Positions 9,440 to 21,900 of a stretch of 64,000 nucleotides of DNA are shown here, in pieces. The notes beneath the pieces were generated by a model that did no database searches, was not told the DNA's origin, and saw only the letters and a list, made by a program, of their open reading frames with translations. The stretch spans positions 362,501 to 426,500 of the forward strand of contig JAPDOI010000380.1 in NCBI GenBank assembly GCA_029168955.1, written 5' to 3'. The position numbers and the translations under genes were made by a program. Each line of letters starts with the position of its first letter. Position 1 is the first letter of the stretch. Origin of the DNA: Aplectana chamaeleonis. Taxonomy: Eukaryota > Nematoda > Chromadorea > Rhabditida > Cosmocercidae.

Positions 9440-11980
9440 GTCTGCCATTACAGACAATCGTTCCGGGACCACCTCGAAATTCACTGGCAGCGAGCGAAGA
9501 CTCGGAGAAGCGCAGCGAATCGCCGCGAAAACAAAGGTAGGGTTCTTGCAGACATGTTCTGTGCATTGAGAATGACACAGCTTGCCTTAAACTTCTCCTA
9601 GGCAGATACCTAACATGAGTTTGAGTTTCCTATACTGATTTACTGGCAATTGTGTGTAGACGCATAAGGATGCTTTTTGTGACCCGAAATCGGCTGAGAA
9701 TTCACGTAAAAAAAGTTTTAAGGCGCTGAGCACAACTTAGGCATCACTTTTCTGCTGATTAAGGGCAGATTTTGTTGAGAACTTTTGTTGTGTACTTTCA
9801 CCCCGTTAACCTTCTCCTTCGTCTATGTTGCAGACTTATGCGTGTGGTCTATTTGATTCCACGAAATCCAAGTAATTATTAAACTGCTGACAAAGGAAAA
9901 AGGGACACAAACATCCACATTCGCCGTCGTAGGCCATTTTCTAGAACATTCGCATCGCTCTCTTGGCTTGCTGCCAATGGATGACGAAGTGGTCCCGCCA
10001 CGATTGTCTTTAACGGTGGACGGTGACGCCTGTAAAAGTCCTAGCTTCAACGTCTCGTGGGACCACCCCCAACCCCCTAGCCATGGGGACCATCCCTCAG
10101 CTGCCAAAAATTATTCTCCGGCTTCTGAGTGATCCTTCAATGGTTAATTGAAGTCATCTTCCAGGATCGTCCTCGAAAAGCTGAGTGAGCATTTGGTGAG
10201 ATGGAGTTCCTTTCCTACCCTACGGTTTGTTCACTCTGAGCATGATGCTGTTACCAGAAAAGAACTCAATTCTAAACAAGATCAAGATTGCAATGTCATA
10301 GCAATGCCACAGCGATGCCATAGCGATGCTATTTCGCGAACCGCGTGCTTTGCTATGCCATAACGATGATATATCGCGCATTTCAGTGCCGTAGCGATGC
10401 AATAGCCATGTGAAAATTCTCGGAGTCAGAGCTCTCACAAAACCGTTTTTTCAAACCCCTGTTCAAATTGCGGATATTCCCCAGAACATTTCTCTGCTTT
10501 GCAAAGTTACTTTGCATTTTGGTGCAATCTTTATCGGCAATATCGTTGAACTCAAAATGCAGAATGAAGAAAAAAATTCTGAATGAGCGATCAAATTTTG
10601 ATAAAACCTCTCATTATTTATTTAACGATTTTTTTTTCGAAAACCTTTCCTCTATTCGACTTGAATGAATATTCGGAAAATTTGATAGAATGTCCCATTG
10701 AATTCACACAAACTTTCGCATAATTTCGCACTTCGCAAACGCGTTTGCTTTCTTGAATCTAGACGTTCTTCCCGTGCCCCACTCTTTCCTATCATTCAAA
10801 CGAAAATCCTCGAACATTCGGCTCACATGATAATTCCATCACTTTGCTCTTTCTGGTGCTTGTATGGGTGTATGCTTTAATGTTTATCACGTTTACGGTA
10901 TGTAGCGTAACAATAAATAAATAAATGATTGCTAATGATTCGTAATATTTAGCTGAATCACAAACACTCAACTATTTTCCAGTGGCTGAAAATCTGCAAA
11001 AGGCCAACCCTTTGAAAAATCGATTGTTTTGATTTCCGAATAAACCAAATAGTCGATAACCGAATAATTTGAAATCTCAAATGAATCGCATATTTGGAAA
11101 AACGAATAATTTAATCCGACGAATAAATAGATTATTTGGAAAAAATGAATTATCAAATTTCCTGGTTAAAAAAAACGAAATTCGTAGTAGTTTTAAACTG
11201 TTTTTCTGCCTTCGAGGTTAATATTGTGGACAGATTTTATTTGTCCGGCCTGAGCGTTTCAACGATGATCGTCGTCTTCAGAGGCCTGGAAAGCAGTACA
11301 AGGTTATGATGTGCTCTCTGGACCATCAAATACTGCCACAGCTCTAGCGTTTCCGAGAGCTCCTCAAGTTAGAAACGCTAAAGCTTAGTCAAAAAGATTC
11401 AGGAACTCACACATCTATCCGCCCACCGAGCAGTGTTACGTCTGCTGTTAACGAGAGACCAGTAAAGAATGGATGGTGCCGTGCGTTGTGCCATTTGATA
11501 GTAGATGATAGGCACACACACCAACTGGCCAAATTTAGAGGTCGCAATGCGGAATGAACGGCAAGAGGTCGTTTTTTGAGGACGGAATCTCGAAACGGCT
11601 GCTCATTGTTGGGTTCCTGGCGTATATTCGTAGTACCGAAATCGAATTCGTAGTACCGAAATCGAATAGTCGTGTACTCGAATAGCCGAACATTAGATGA
11701 ATGTTTAATCGATTCGGTCCAAAGACGAGCGTGGAGAAGCTGCTTTGCGGATCGATGCCCACATGGTACATACATTGAGGAATTTAAGCAGCTTACTCTC
11801 TACTGCGGAGCGAAATTCCTTCGATTCTATCGCATGCGTGTGCGAGCGTTCGCTGCTTCCCCCTTCTCCCCGACTCGTTTTGGTTGTCTCTATGCTGCCT
11901 GATTCCAAAAACGCAATGCAACCTTCACCAAGTTAATTATGTTCAAAGGTGTGGTTTATGCTGTCTCTATTTCTCTACCA
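9440..11980. other. Gene-free stretch
   Basis: No exon or known protein is recognised. The section 10280-10420 has repeated CATAGCGATGCCA words. The section 10640-11170 is AT-rich with TTCGAA/CGAATAAT words. At 11630-11690 there is a short direct repeat GTAGTACCGAAATCGAAT. Open frames are short and show no codon-level signature. Confidence 0.35.
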
Positions 11981-11989
11981 TATCGCTAA

Positions 11990-12125
11990 GGCCCCTTTCA
12001 GAGTTCGATCGCTGTGCAACGGGACGGGATGATAACCATGAGCATAGATCGAGATCGCGTCGCACGTCTATCTGCATTTAAAACATGCCGTCGCGGCGAT
12101 CAGCGATTACACTTTAAAAGAGGCC
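11990..12125. mobile_element. Harbinger-like MITE, 136 bp, copy 2 (TAA TSD)
   Basis: Ends GGCCCCTTTCAGAGTTCGAT and TTAAAAGAGGCC; TAA at 11987-11989 and 12126-12128. It is the same length and internal order as the other copies, including GAGCATAGATCGAGATCGCG and GTCGCACGTC. Confidence 0.8.
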
Positions 12126-14334
12126 TAAGCCTTTAGTCTTGAATCCATCCTAGTCCGTAACTTGCAATATGTATCTCCCCGAGCGCTGTGTTTTGCGCGC
12201 GCTCCGCAAACGCACGCTAATAGCGACATAAGACGAGACCAATAAACTGGGGGTTCACAGTGCCGTTCGGACAGCGCAGAACATATGACAAGCTCAGAAA
12301 TACCTGTATTCCTCTCCTCCAGTGTGAGTCTAATAATTCTATTCAACGCGCAACAAATGTTCTGCTGCTTGATTTGGTATGAGTGGTTCCCTCAGTGATT
12401 CAAACTACATAATTATGTACCCACTCAGGTAATGATATTTCATCTCTCAATCTTTCCACTGGGTATTTCTTCAGTGAAGTAATCGTCCAACAAGGAATCG
12501 TGTAGTTAGCTTAGTTCGGTAATTGCTTTAATTGATAACCACCGAATATCGAAAACAAAAAAAATCGAATACCTTTTTTTTAATATATGAATATCGAATA
12601 GTATTCGAATGATTCCAGTTTTCGAGGTACGAATACCGAACAGATTCTAATAACCCCCTCTTTTGAGGTCCGAATATTGAATGAGATTTGAATGACCCCG
12701 TTTTTCGGTGTTTGAATACTGAATGGGTTCTAAAATATACGAATTATTCTTTGAATAATTTAAAATCGGCAATCAGAAAATTCAGATTAGGGCAGCAGTC
12801 AATCTGAACACGTGAACAAAACTCATCTGAGCGAGACATAACGTATCTGAGGTGTAACTTGCAATCAGCTTATTATTATTTCTTGAACATTGAAAAATGG
12901 ACCTCAAACTCATGTAATCACTTCCATACATTCCCCACAATGAAGTTTCCAGCTAGACCTGAGACTTCGATAAAAGCACCGTATTTTCATGGGAAGCTAC
13001 CATAATCTTCCAAAAATCGATTTTGATTTTTTAAATTTCTTAAACGGGATGAGACACTCCAAAGGATTTGCGATTCTATTGAAGAGACAAGGCGATCCAA
13101 ATGCGTCTTGTACCGTATCTAATCTATAGCGACGTCGGGATAAACCAATTCGAAACCATGAGGAATTATTTGTATTTGAGTGTCCATTCGAATAGTATGC
13201 TTCGAATATCGAATTAATTCGATTGACTCTTTTTCCAATAGCCGAAAATCTAATAATATTCGAATGGCACCATTTTCCGCGGTACGAGTATGGAATAGCA
13301 TTTGAAAGGTGCGGTTTTGAAATTTCCGAATCCGAGTAGGTATTCGAATGGCCAATGTTCGATTAACTCGATTCAGAGCTATTCGGGTAACATAACTACA
13401 GCAGGGATCAACTCAGCTACGGATCTCCAGAAGAGCAGCGGAAGTGGAAGGTGGCAACTTTTGAACTTCGGCCCGACTACGCTCTGACCTCACGCATTCT
13501 ATTTATATAATCGTCCTATTCTGTTGAACTTCACCACAAGGATTCATGAAGTTTGACGAGGTACTCAGCCTCTCTAGATGCCGAAGAGATGAAGACTGTA
13601 GAAGGAAACTCCAACAACGCGTTCCAGCTCACATCGGTGCATCCAGGACCTCCAAATATCCCAAAAACAAGTTCGTCTACCCCTCAAAAGGAGTATTATC
13701 TACTTCAAAGGCAGCGTCCGGCTAGAAAACCACATCTGGTTTGTTCTTCTCAATCCCACTTTGGAACTATGTCGCATTACCGCGTCTTCGCGTTCTCTTT
13801 TGAACATCTCTCTTTGAAACCAGCTCTTTCAAGATTGATTTGAAAAACTGTTGAGCATCCAGTTGTGGAGAGCTATCAACCAATCAAATGCGAGCAAGGG
13901 TTCAGATTTTGAAAAAAAAAGCTCGGGATGTTATTTCCAAGTAGCAGCTATAGAGTACACATAGCGCTAAGCAGCCGTATACTGTACTTGTATACTGCAT
14001 GGCACAATGAAAACTTCTGCCCAAACATTTCGTTTGAGCATAAAGTCAAGCAATCACCACACCATTCACAAATCACAACTGCAATCACTTCGACTACACT
14101 ACTACTATTTATAGCCGTTTTCATACGGATCCTTCATGATTTTCAGATCCGAAATTTTTTTCAGATCCTGCTCTCTGTCGCCACCTTGAAAATCGTACGA
14201 TGGAAATAAAGTCTTTCCGATTAAGACTGTCCGCCCACGAGGTCGGCGTGCGTGTGGCGCGGCCTTCGCGAAGGCATTTTGCGCGGACGAGTAAGCTCAC
14301 TAAGTCATTCGACACTCGCCGAGCATCAAAGGTA
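12126..14334. other. Gene-free stretch with diverged repeats
   Basis: It holds TTCGAA-type AT-rich DNA (12540-12760, 13180-13370), one unit of the dispersed GACCTCA..ATC repeat (12895-13030), and unremarkable sequence. No gene is recognised on either strand. Confidence 0.35.
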
Positions 14335-15117
14335 CAATACCCGCGCTAAGTTTTGTAAAAACGGGGAGCATTTGCCAAACTTGGCAAAAAAAGCGTCCGA
14401 TGACTGTAACTTTTCTGAATTATGACTTTTTTGGATTCTGAAATCGCTATCATATTCACTTCTCTAATTCGTATCTAACAATGTACTTTGTAAACCGAAG
14501 TTCCCTAAAATCGCTTCGTTGTGAATGAATTTGTTTTTGCGGTCGTTTTTCAAAAACGTCGCGCGCGGCGAAACTTTGAGTAGTAATTGCACAAGTAATA
14601 GGAGAGCAATCTCTACGTTTCCTTCATGTACTAGATGGAGGTGGGGCAGGATTGAGATTCGTGCAGGTAGAACTTCAGAAATCCTTCATTAAACACGTTT
14701 GCGAACCTCCTGAAAAGTCTGACTTGTGTTGGGCAAACCCTAAATTGTTAAATGAAGGAGTTGGGAAATTCTACTTGCACGAATCTCAAGAATGTTCCAC
14801 CTTCATCTAGTACATGAGGCAAACGTGGAGATTGCTCTTCTATTATTTGTACAACTATTATTCAAAGTTTCCCCGCACCTTGCCGCGCGCGACGTTTTTG
14901 AAAAACGACCGCAAAATCAAATTCATTCAAAAACAAAGCGATTTCAGGGATCGTCGTTTAACAAGATACAATATTAGATGGGAATTTGAGCTGTGAATAT
15001 GATAGCGTTTCCAGAATCTAAAAGAAGGACTTGCTCAAAAAAGTTACAAGCCTCGGACGCTTTTTTGCCAACTTTGGCAAATGCTCCCCGTTTTTACAAA
15101 ACTTAGCGCGGGTATTG
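14335..15117. mobile_element. Foldback element with TA target, 783 bp
   Basis: The first roughly 65 bases (CAATACCCGCGCTAAG...) are repeated as an almost exact inverse at the right end, and the inverted match continues, with some decay, to near the middle (arms about 350 bp). TA flanks both sides (14333-14334 and 15118-15119), as for Tc1/mariner-type MITEs. There is no coding frame. Confidence 0.85.
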
Positions 15118-15752
15118 TAGCCCACTAGCCCGCATCTCTAAGACGCTGTGCATCTTCAGAGATATTCGTCAAAGCAGTGGAGGTTGCAACACTACGCTGG
15201 CTACTCGTGATACTGTGCAGGGTTATTGCTTGGATGTTTTCCCTGACTCTTGAATGGTTTTGAGGTCGGAGATTGGCGGGGATCGCGAAAGTTCTGTTAT
15301 GATGTCGTTGTTCAATCAACAAAGATTTTTTTCTGAAAAATATTATTCGAAAATCGACCAAGTATTTCTGCTAATCGATTAACAGGTCTAAAAAATGCCT
15401 TGTACCACTGCCGCTAAGCAAGCACGCGAACCGCGTAGGTGGACAGTGAAACGTTCTAGCAGGGTTCCTGTTCATAGTTCGTGATTTTAATACAAATTGT
15501 GAAAGAATAAATAAATATCTGCGCTTTTCCACCCATTTCTAATTCATGCACTCGTCAGTAATTTTGGACGAACAGATGAAATTAGTTTATTGAATCAGTA
15601 AAATAATGCCATAGCTCGTATACACGTTTTCTCAGTGTACCCATCGTTGAATAAACATACACAATTTATATTCGAGGCTATCTAAGGGTTACAACAAAGA
15701 AAACGTAGTGGTGACAAGGTAGTCTGCCATAAATACAGAAGTACCAATGCTA

Positions 15753-15985
15753 TCAAAAGATCGAATTCAATATGTCATAGTAGGCATCTTGGAAGGAAAT
15801 TGTTATATAACGGAGCTCATCATTTTCGAATTCGATGGTTTTCATGGATAGGAACATTGAAGTGAATATTATCAGAGAGAACAACGATTTTGTCATTGTT
15901 GGCGTCATCTGATTATATGCTTTGCTGAGTTGAGTATGAACTAAGAATGCGATGGCGACAGTGAAGACCATTCCGTACTCAGTTG
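15753..15985 (-). CDS. OAC-type gene, exon 8 (last)
   Basis: It starts after an ATCTTTCAG acceptor. The G left over from exon 7 plus CA gives an Ala codon, so the phase fits exactly. It encodes a membrane helix (YGMVFTVAIAFLVH), a short linker, a second hydrophobic stretch (SLFSLIIFTSMFL) and a polar tail ending in NSIF-stop. Taken alone it resembles a chemoreceptor; the phase and the neighbours show it is the acyltransferase C-terminus. Confidence 0.75.
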
Positions 15986-18900
15986 CTGAAAGATTGGAAA
16001 AGATATAATTTACAACAGAGAATACAGTCGGCACGGATTGCTCTGATATTTTGCGCTCCTTACAGTGTATTGGCGCCAACTGGGAGCGTGAATCTCACAA
16101 CACATGTATTGTCCCTATCCCAGCGAATATCCAGTCCGCAGTTGCAGACAGCCACTAGTAATCGTGCTAGGACCAGGGCACGATCAACCTGTGTCCCAAC
16201 ACGATTATCATCGTATCGCGTGTTGCCAGAGCGCTCTTTCGCAGCTGCAGATCATAATTTCGTCTCGATAAGAAGTGCGCCCACCGGGTTTCCGCCAGGG
16301 CACAATAAAGAACGCGAAGTATCTGTGCGATCAGTGGGTCCTTTCGCTGATGAACCAGACGCGATCAGTTGCGGCGGCCCTCGCGACACTATTCGTGAGC
16401 AGTGTTTCCCTCGAGAAGGGCGTGAGAAAACAGCAAATTTGTTCACAAATGTCCCGAGCTGAGGAGACAAACATATCTTCTGTTCTGGAGTGAAATTTAA
16501 TTCCGTTCATCGCGTGCGTCTGAGCGCATATGCTGCGTCTTCGTCTCCCTCACACTTTCTAGCTGTCTCTTCCCTCGCTACGCACTTTGGCGGTAAGCGC
16601 TCCTTGTCTATACTGCCAACAGGGAGCGGCTAATGAGATGAATAAAAACTTTGCTTTTCCAAGCGATCAAGCTCACCTATGGGCATCGCGTCGACATAGT
16701 AACTTGCTAGTGAGAAGAGGGGCCAGTGCACCAAGTACAGAGGGTAAAACAATTTCCCGATACTTACTGTGACACGATTGGTGATGAATGGGAAAACCTG
16801 CAAGCAATTCCATTCTGAATGGATGCAGAATGTATTTTAAGATTAGTAAGAGAAACCTCATTTCTGTGTCCAGCGTGGAGTAGGAGTGTAGTTGCCACAG
16901 TAATATAGAGCCGAAGGTCAAAACTTGGAAAGCGGAACCAGAGCAGTGGAATGACCAACGGTAGGAAAAACACCGGATGACGAAGAAACGAGCGACAGTA
17001 CTGCATCCAGTCTGTCGGTATAGCTAGCTTTCGAAAGATTCTGTGGATTTTTTCTACGCTTGCACAATGAATGCTCAAATGTGAGTTTAATGGCCGGCTT
17101 TCTTTGCGTGTTTTGCCACAGTAAGAACACGAGCCAAATTATCAACAGCAGTTGCTGTTCTGTTGAATTGGGCGAAGGCGTGAAATGCCTGCTCGGTTAG
17201 CGTCTACGTACAATAGTGGTCAATGTCCATTCGAGAACCTGAGAAGATATTTGGAATCAGCAATGAGAGCTCTTTCTTGTTACATGTCTTACTCTGCAAC
17301 AAAGCATAGGCATAACACAATCAATCGAGTGCGCGAGACGCGATGACTAAGCTGGTGTCGGAGGACTGAATGTGTTTATACCACCATTCTGTATATTCTA
17401 AGGTAACATTTTTAAGGGATTCTGACTGAATTAATGCGATCTGAACTTTGATTTCTCCCATTTTCAAGTATCCATATTTTGGTCACTGCAACTGTTTTGG
17501 CACATCAAAAAATGGGGAAAACCCGAGTTCTTCGGAGTGGGCCGTTGCAGTGCTAATTTGAAAGAAGATCACAAAAAAAGGTAATTGGACGAGTCCCAGG
17601 TCTATTGGTCCCGTTTGAGCAGAGAGCGAGATCCGGGAAGCGACTGAAATATGAATACTTGAAGATGGGAGAAATCGAGATTATTATTTCATGAATTCAG
17701 TCAAAATCCCTCGAGAATGTCTCACTACTGTCTACACAATGGTAAACACAATGGTGATATAAACACATTCAATCCTTCTACCCTAGCTCCCCCTTCGCGT
17801 TTCGCGCACTCGATTGATTGCGCCTATATGCTTTGTTGCAGAGTAAGACATGTGAGGGCTTAAAAGAAAGAGCTCTCAATGCTGATTTAAGAGTAATCCC
17901 TCAGATTCTCGGATGAACATCTTCGAACAGAGTTATGAGAAAAGGGCATAAAAAACGCGTTTTTGCGTCTTTTCCGCCGAAAACGTAAAATATATGACCA
18001 GTATTGTAGTATCTACGAGTATCAGTCAGTGCTCGCCTACAGAAGCTCGGGCGCTATTCATACTACTCAACGCCACCGCGGCATATTTCATACTGTCACC
18101 CGGAACGCCTTGGCGTTTTCATCCACTGATATTAGTTATCGATCGTCTCATTCATTCCAGCTTCACCGCTCCGCCACGGCGTCGCCGCTGGGGTATTCAT
18201 AGTCTCCGCAAGCGCGGCACGCGCGTAGAAAGTATTCATACACAAACGCCACGTCAGCGCGGCGCGCGCGTGCCGCGCTGGCGTTGAGTAGTATGAATAG
18301 CGCCTCACTGAGGTCTGAGTCAGAGTGAAGTTGTCTTAGAGTTCCGTTGAAATACCTTCACTCTTGTCAGTTCGGCCCTCGCCATCGTTTCCTAACAGCG
18401 GATAGACCTCCTTCGAGGTCAGCACATTGCTCTCTTCTGCATTCGTAATTCCGTAATCCTGAACGCAACTTTATTTGATTTGTGTACGTTTCGGAAATCG
18501 AAGCTTGGGGAATCCATCAAAGGCTGTCTGTGAATATGTGGGGAAAACCCACCTTTGGAAGGTATAAGGCAGCTGTCACTCCAGCACAGAATTGCCAAAG
18601 TCGACAATGAAGCCAGTAGCTAGCGATGGTTTTTCTCGAGAGTATGAAGAGAGCCATCGATATCGCGGATGCTCCTAGATGAACGACAAATATGAGCGAC
18701 GGAGTTTGCTTTATTGAATCAAGTTGGGCTCACCTCCAAAGAATAGTTTGTCATTGTTCGTGATCAGTCTTTGAATGTATAACAGACATGGGGCGACCAA
18801 ATACCACTGCATAAGAAGGCAAGGCAGCCACATATGACCGAATGCGTCTTCAATAGAGGGCAGCTGGAACATTGGGGCTATGCAAGGTTTCGTCAGTTAT

Positions 18901-21900
18901 TCCGCCCGGAGGGCTTGAACAGTTTGAGTCGGTCATGTTGGAACAGAACAGCTAGCAGATCGTTTTCCTGCTTGCAGTGACATAGCGCTTATTATGCTAT
19001 AAGGGGTAGTTTATACTCCTACCGCCGAGCGGCGCGGCGAAGCACAATCCTATGGTATGATCGTGCCACACGGCGTGATCAGTATTATATATAGTATAGG
19101 ATTGCGCAGTCGCTTTGAATGCGGCTGGAGTAAAAATGACGCCTTAGACCTAGGGCTTACTTCCCGCGACGCACTACAGCGACAGTGCATATAGGCAATA
19201 TTCGATTTGCGGTCCATTTGTTTGACAAAAGCTATATTGCGTCACCATTCGCGGGAGGTATGGACTAGATCTAACCGAATCTGTCACCTGACAGGGTCCG
19301 GGCGGTATTTCGATTTTGATTTTTTAGATGGATGCTCGATATCCTTACTGCTTATAGTTAGAAGTGCGCTGATCTAGTCTGAGTAACCCCGAATCTTCAG
19401 CCATATGTCCAAAAAAACAGCATAGTAGCACACCGCAATTCGCTTGACAGCCCGCACTTGGTTTGTTGCCGCGAGGCATTGTAGTAATCAATGGAAAGGA
19501 CGCTTAGACTTTTTTCAAGTTTGATAGCGACGCTGCGAAATCACGTGGTAGCGTTCCATATCGATCAGGTAGCGTCGCGCTGCGGCATACCGTCGTCTTC
19601 AAGGGTTGTTTATAATACTTCCGCCGCCGCGCGGCTTGGCGAAGTGCAATTCTATAACTTTGATCGTGCCGCGCGATCAATATTATAGAAATAAACTGTG
19701 CCGCATCGACGACGGAAGCATTAACGACCGCTTAGAGACAGTCGCGCTGGGTATTGGAGGTCTTGCCTCGTGAACGAACACTCTGCTTGGCAAAAGGGGA
19801 GCGGCGCAAAGCGATTACGGGGAGAATCTGGATAGTCTTGCCATCGGTTTCATATTTATGTGACTCTGCACAAATTATTCCCCTCGTAACCCCGAGAAGG
19901 TGAAATTCAATACCCCAAAAGAATCCATTATGCAATTACTTAAATATATTCAATTTGGATGAATGCATACATTTCAGATAGTTTTTCCAATTTTTTTCAG
20001 TTTTCTAGAGTTTCAGGTATGAATGATTGGTATAAAATTAGACGTTCCAAATGTTCAAATTGGGTTTTTTAATGTTTCTCTTTGCGGGAAATCTGAACAT
20101 AGGGTTCTTCAGAATAGCCTCACAAGTACATGCACACGTAATACATATACATGCCTATGCAGTACAAAATACATTAGAACAATGTCACAAAACGAGTGTG
20201 GACATTTGCGTATGGTACGCAATAAGGGGTCATTTATACTGCTCACGCCGAGCGGCGCGTCATAGTGCATCTCTGTATTATTCATCGCGCGGCGCCGCAC
20301 GATCGATATTATAGGATTGCAGTTCGCCGCGCCGCTCGGCGGCAGAAGTATAAGGCCTCTTTCAGAGTTCCATCGCCGCGCGACGCGACGGTATGATAAT
20401 CATGAGCATCGATCGAGATCGCGTCGCACGTCAATCCGTATTCAAAACATTCCATCGCGGCAATCAGCGATGGAAGTGTGAAATAGGCCTAAACGACGGC
20501 TTATGGGTCTACAGAGAGTGGTGCGACGCGATTTTCGATGCGAGGCGTCAGCCTCACCGCGGCGCGATCGGACTTAAAACCCCATCTATCAAAAAGGGGT
20601 CTTCCAAGCGAAAGAGGTTTGGTTGGCGTCAGAAACGTCCCAACAAAAAGAGAACAATAGGTAAGTAGATTGAGGAGAGTCTACAAAAAGTGAACAATAT
20701 TCTCTGAGAGTAATTTTTCTTGGTGAACACTTCTTCACAGCGGAAACAACCCGTTGTGGCATTTTACGATGATGAGTATAGTGTCTTTCGGAAAAAGCAC
20801 TTCTATTCGTTTAGCGAGATTTTACGGGATTACTCTTGCTTAATGCTGTATTTCTATTTTATTGTTTTGCTTCTCCTTACAGCAAGACCTAACCGTCTGT
20901 CTAAGTCTTTGCGACGTCATCTTCTATTCTGATGGTAAGAGTTAGGTTTACATGCACATACGTTTAAACGGTTCTTGCGTAATCAAGACCATTATTGGAA
21001 CCACGGAAAGCTTCTGTGTAGAACACCGCAACAGTTTGTTTTCGCTGTTAAGAAGTGTTCACCAAGAAAAATTACTCTCAGAGAATATTGTTCACTTTTG
21101 TAGACTCTCCTCAATCTACTTACCTATTGTTCTCTTTTTTGTTGGGACGTTTCTGACGCCAACCAAACCTCTTTCGCTTGGAAGACCCCTTTTTGATAGA
21201 ATTGTTCACTTTTATTGATATTACGAAGTAGTATCTATGAAAAAATCTTCAATATTTTTCAAATAGCATTGATTGCTATAATAATCAGTAAGCAACAAAC
21301 TTGTTGCGCACGCTACGAATTAAGCGCTACTCACTTTCCACGACGTCCTGATGACGTCATCAGATGCCCTATGTACTTTACATGACACCATGATGACGTC
21401 ATCAGATGCACTATGTTCTTTACATGACATCCTAATGACGTCATCAGATGCCCTATGTACTTTACGTCACATCCTGACGACGTCATCAGATGCCTATGTA
21501 CTTTACATGACACCCTGATGACGTCATCAGATGCCTATGTACTTTACATGGCATCCTGATGACGCCATCAAATGCCCTATGTACTTTACATGACACCCTG
21601 ATGACGTCATCAGATGCCCTATGTACTTTACATGACACCCTGATGACGTCATCAGATGCCCTATGTACTTTACATGACACCTGATGACGTCATCAGATGC
21701 CCTATGTACTTTACATGACATCCTGATGACGTCATCAGATGCCCTATGTACTTTACATGACACCTGATGACGTCATCAGATGCCCTATGTACTTTGCATG
21801 ACACCCTGATGACGTCATCAGATGCCTATGTACTTTACGCGACACCTGATGACGTCATCAGGTGCCCTATGCACTTTACATGACATCCTGATGACGTCAT

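Noticed and set aside
15753..16079. Chemoreceptor-like seven-helix protein
   Set aside because: The hydrophobic segment looked like a nematode serpentine receptor, but the upstream part of the frame is intron. The real exon starts at 15985 and joins in phase to the LYLVHWP exon of the acyltransferase.
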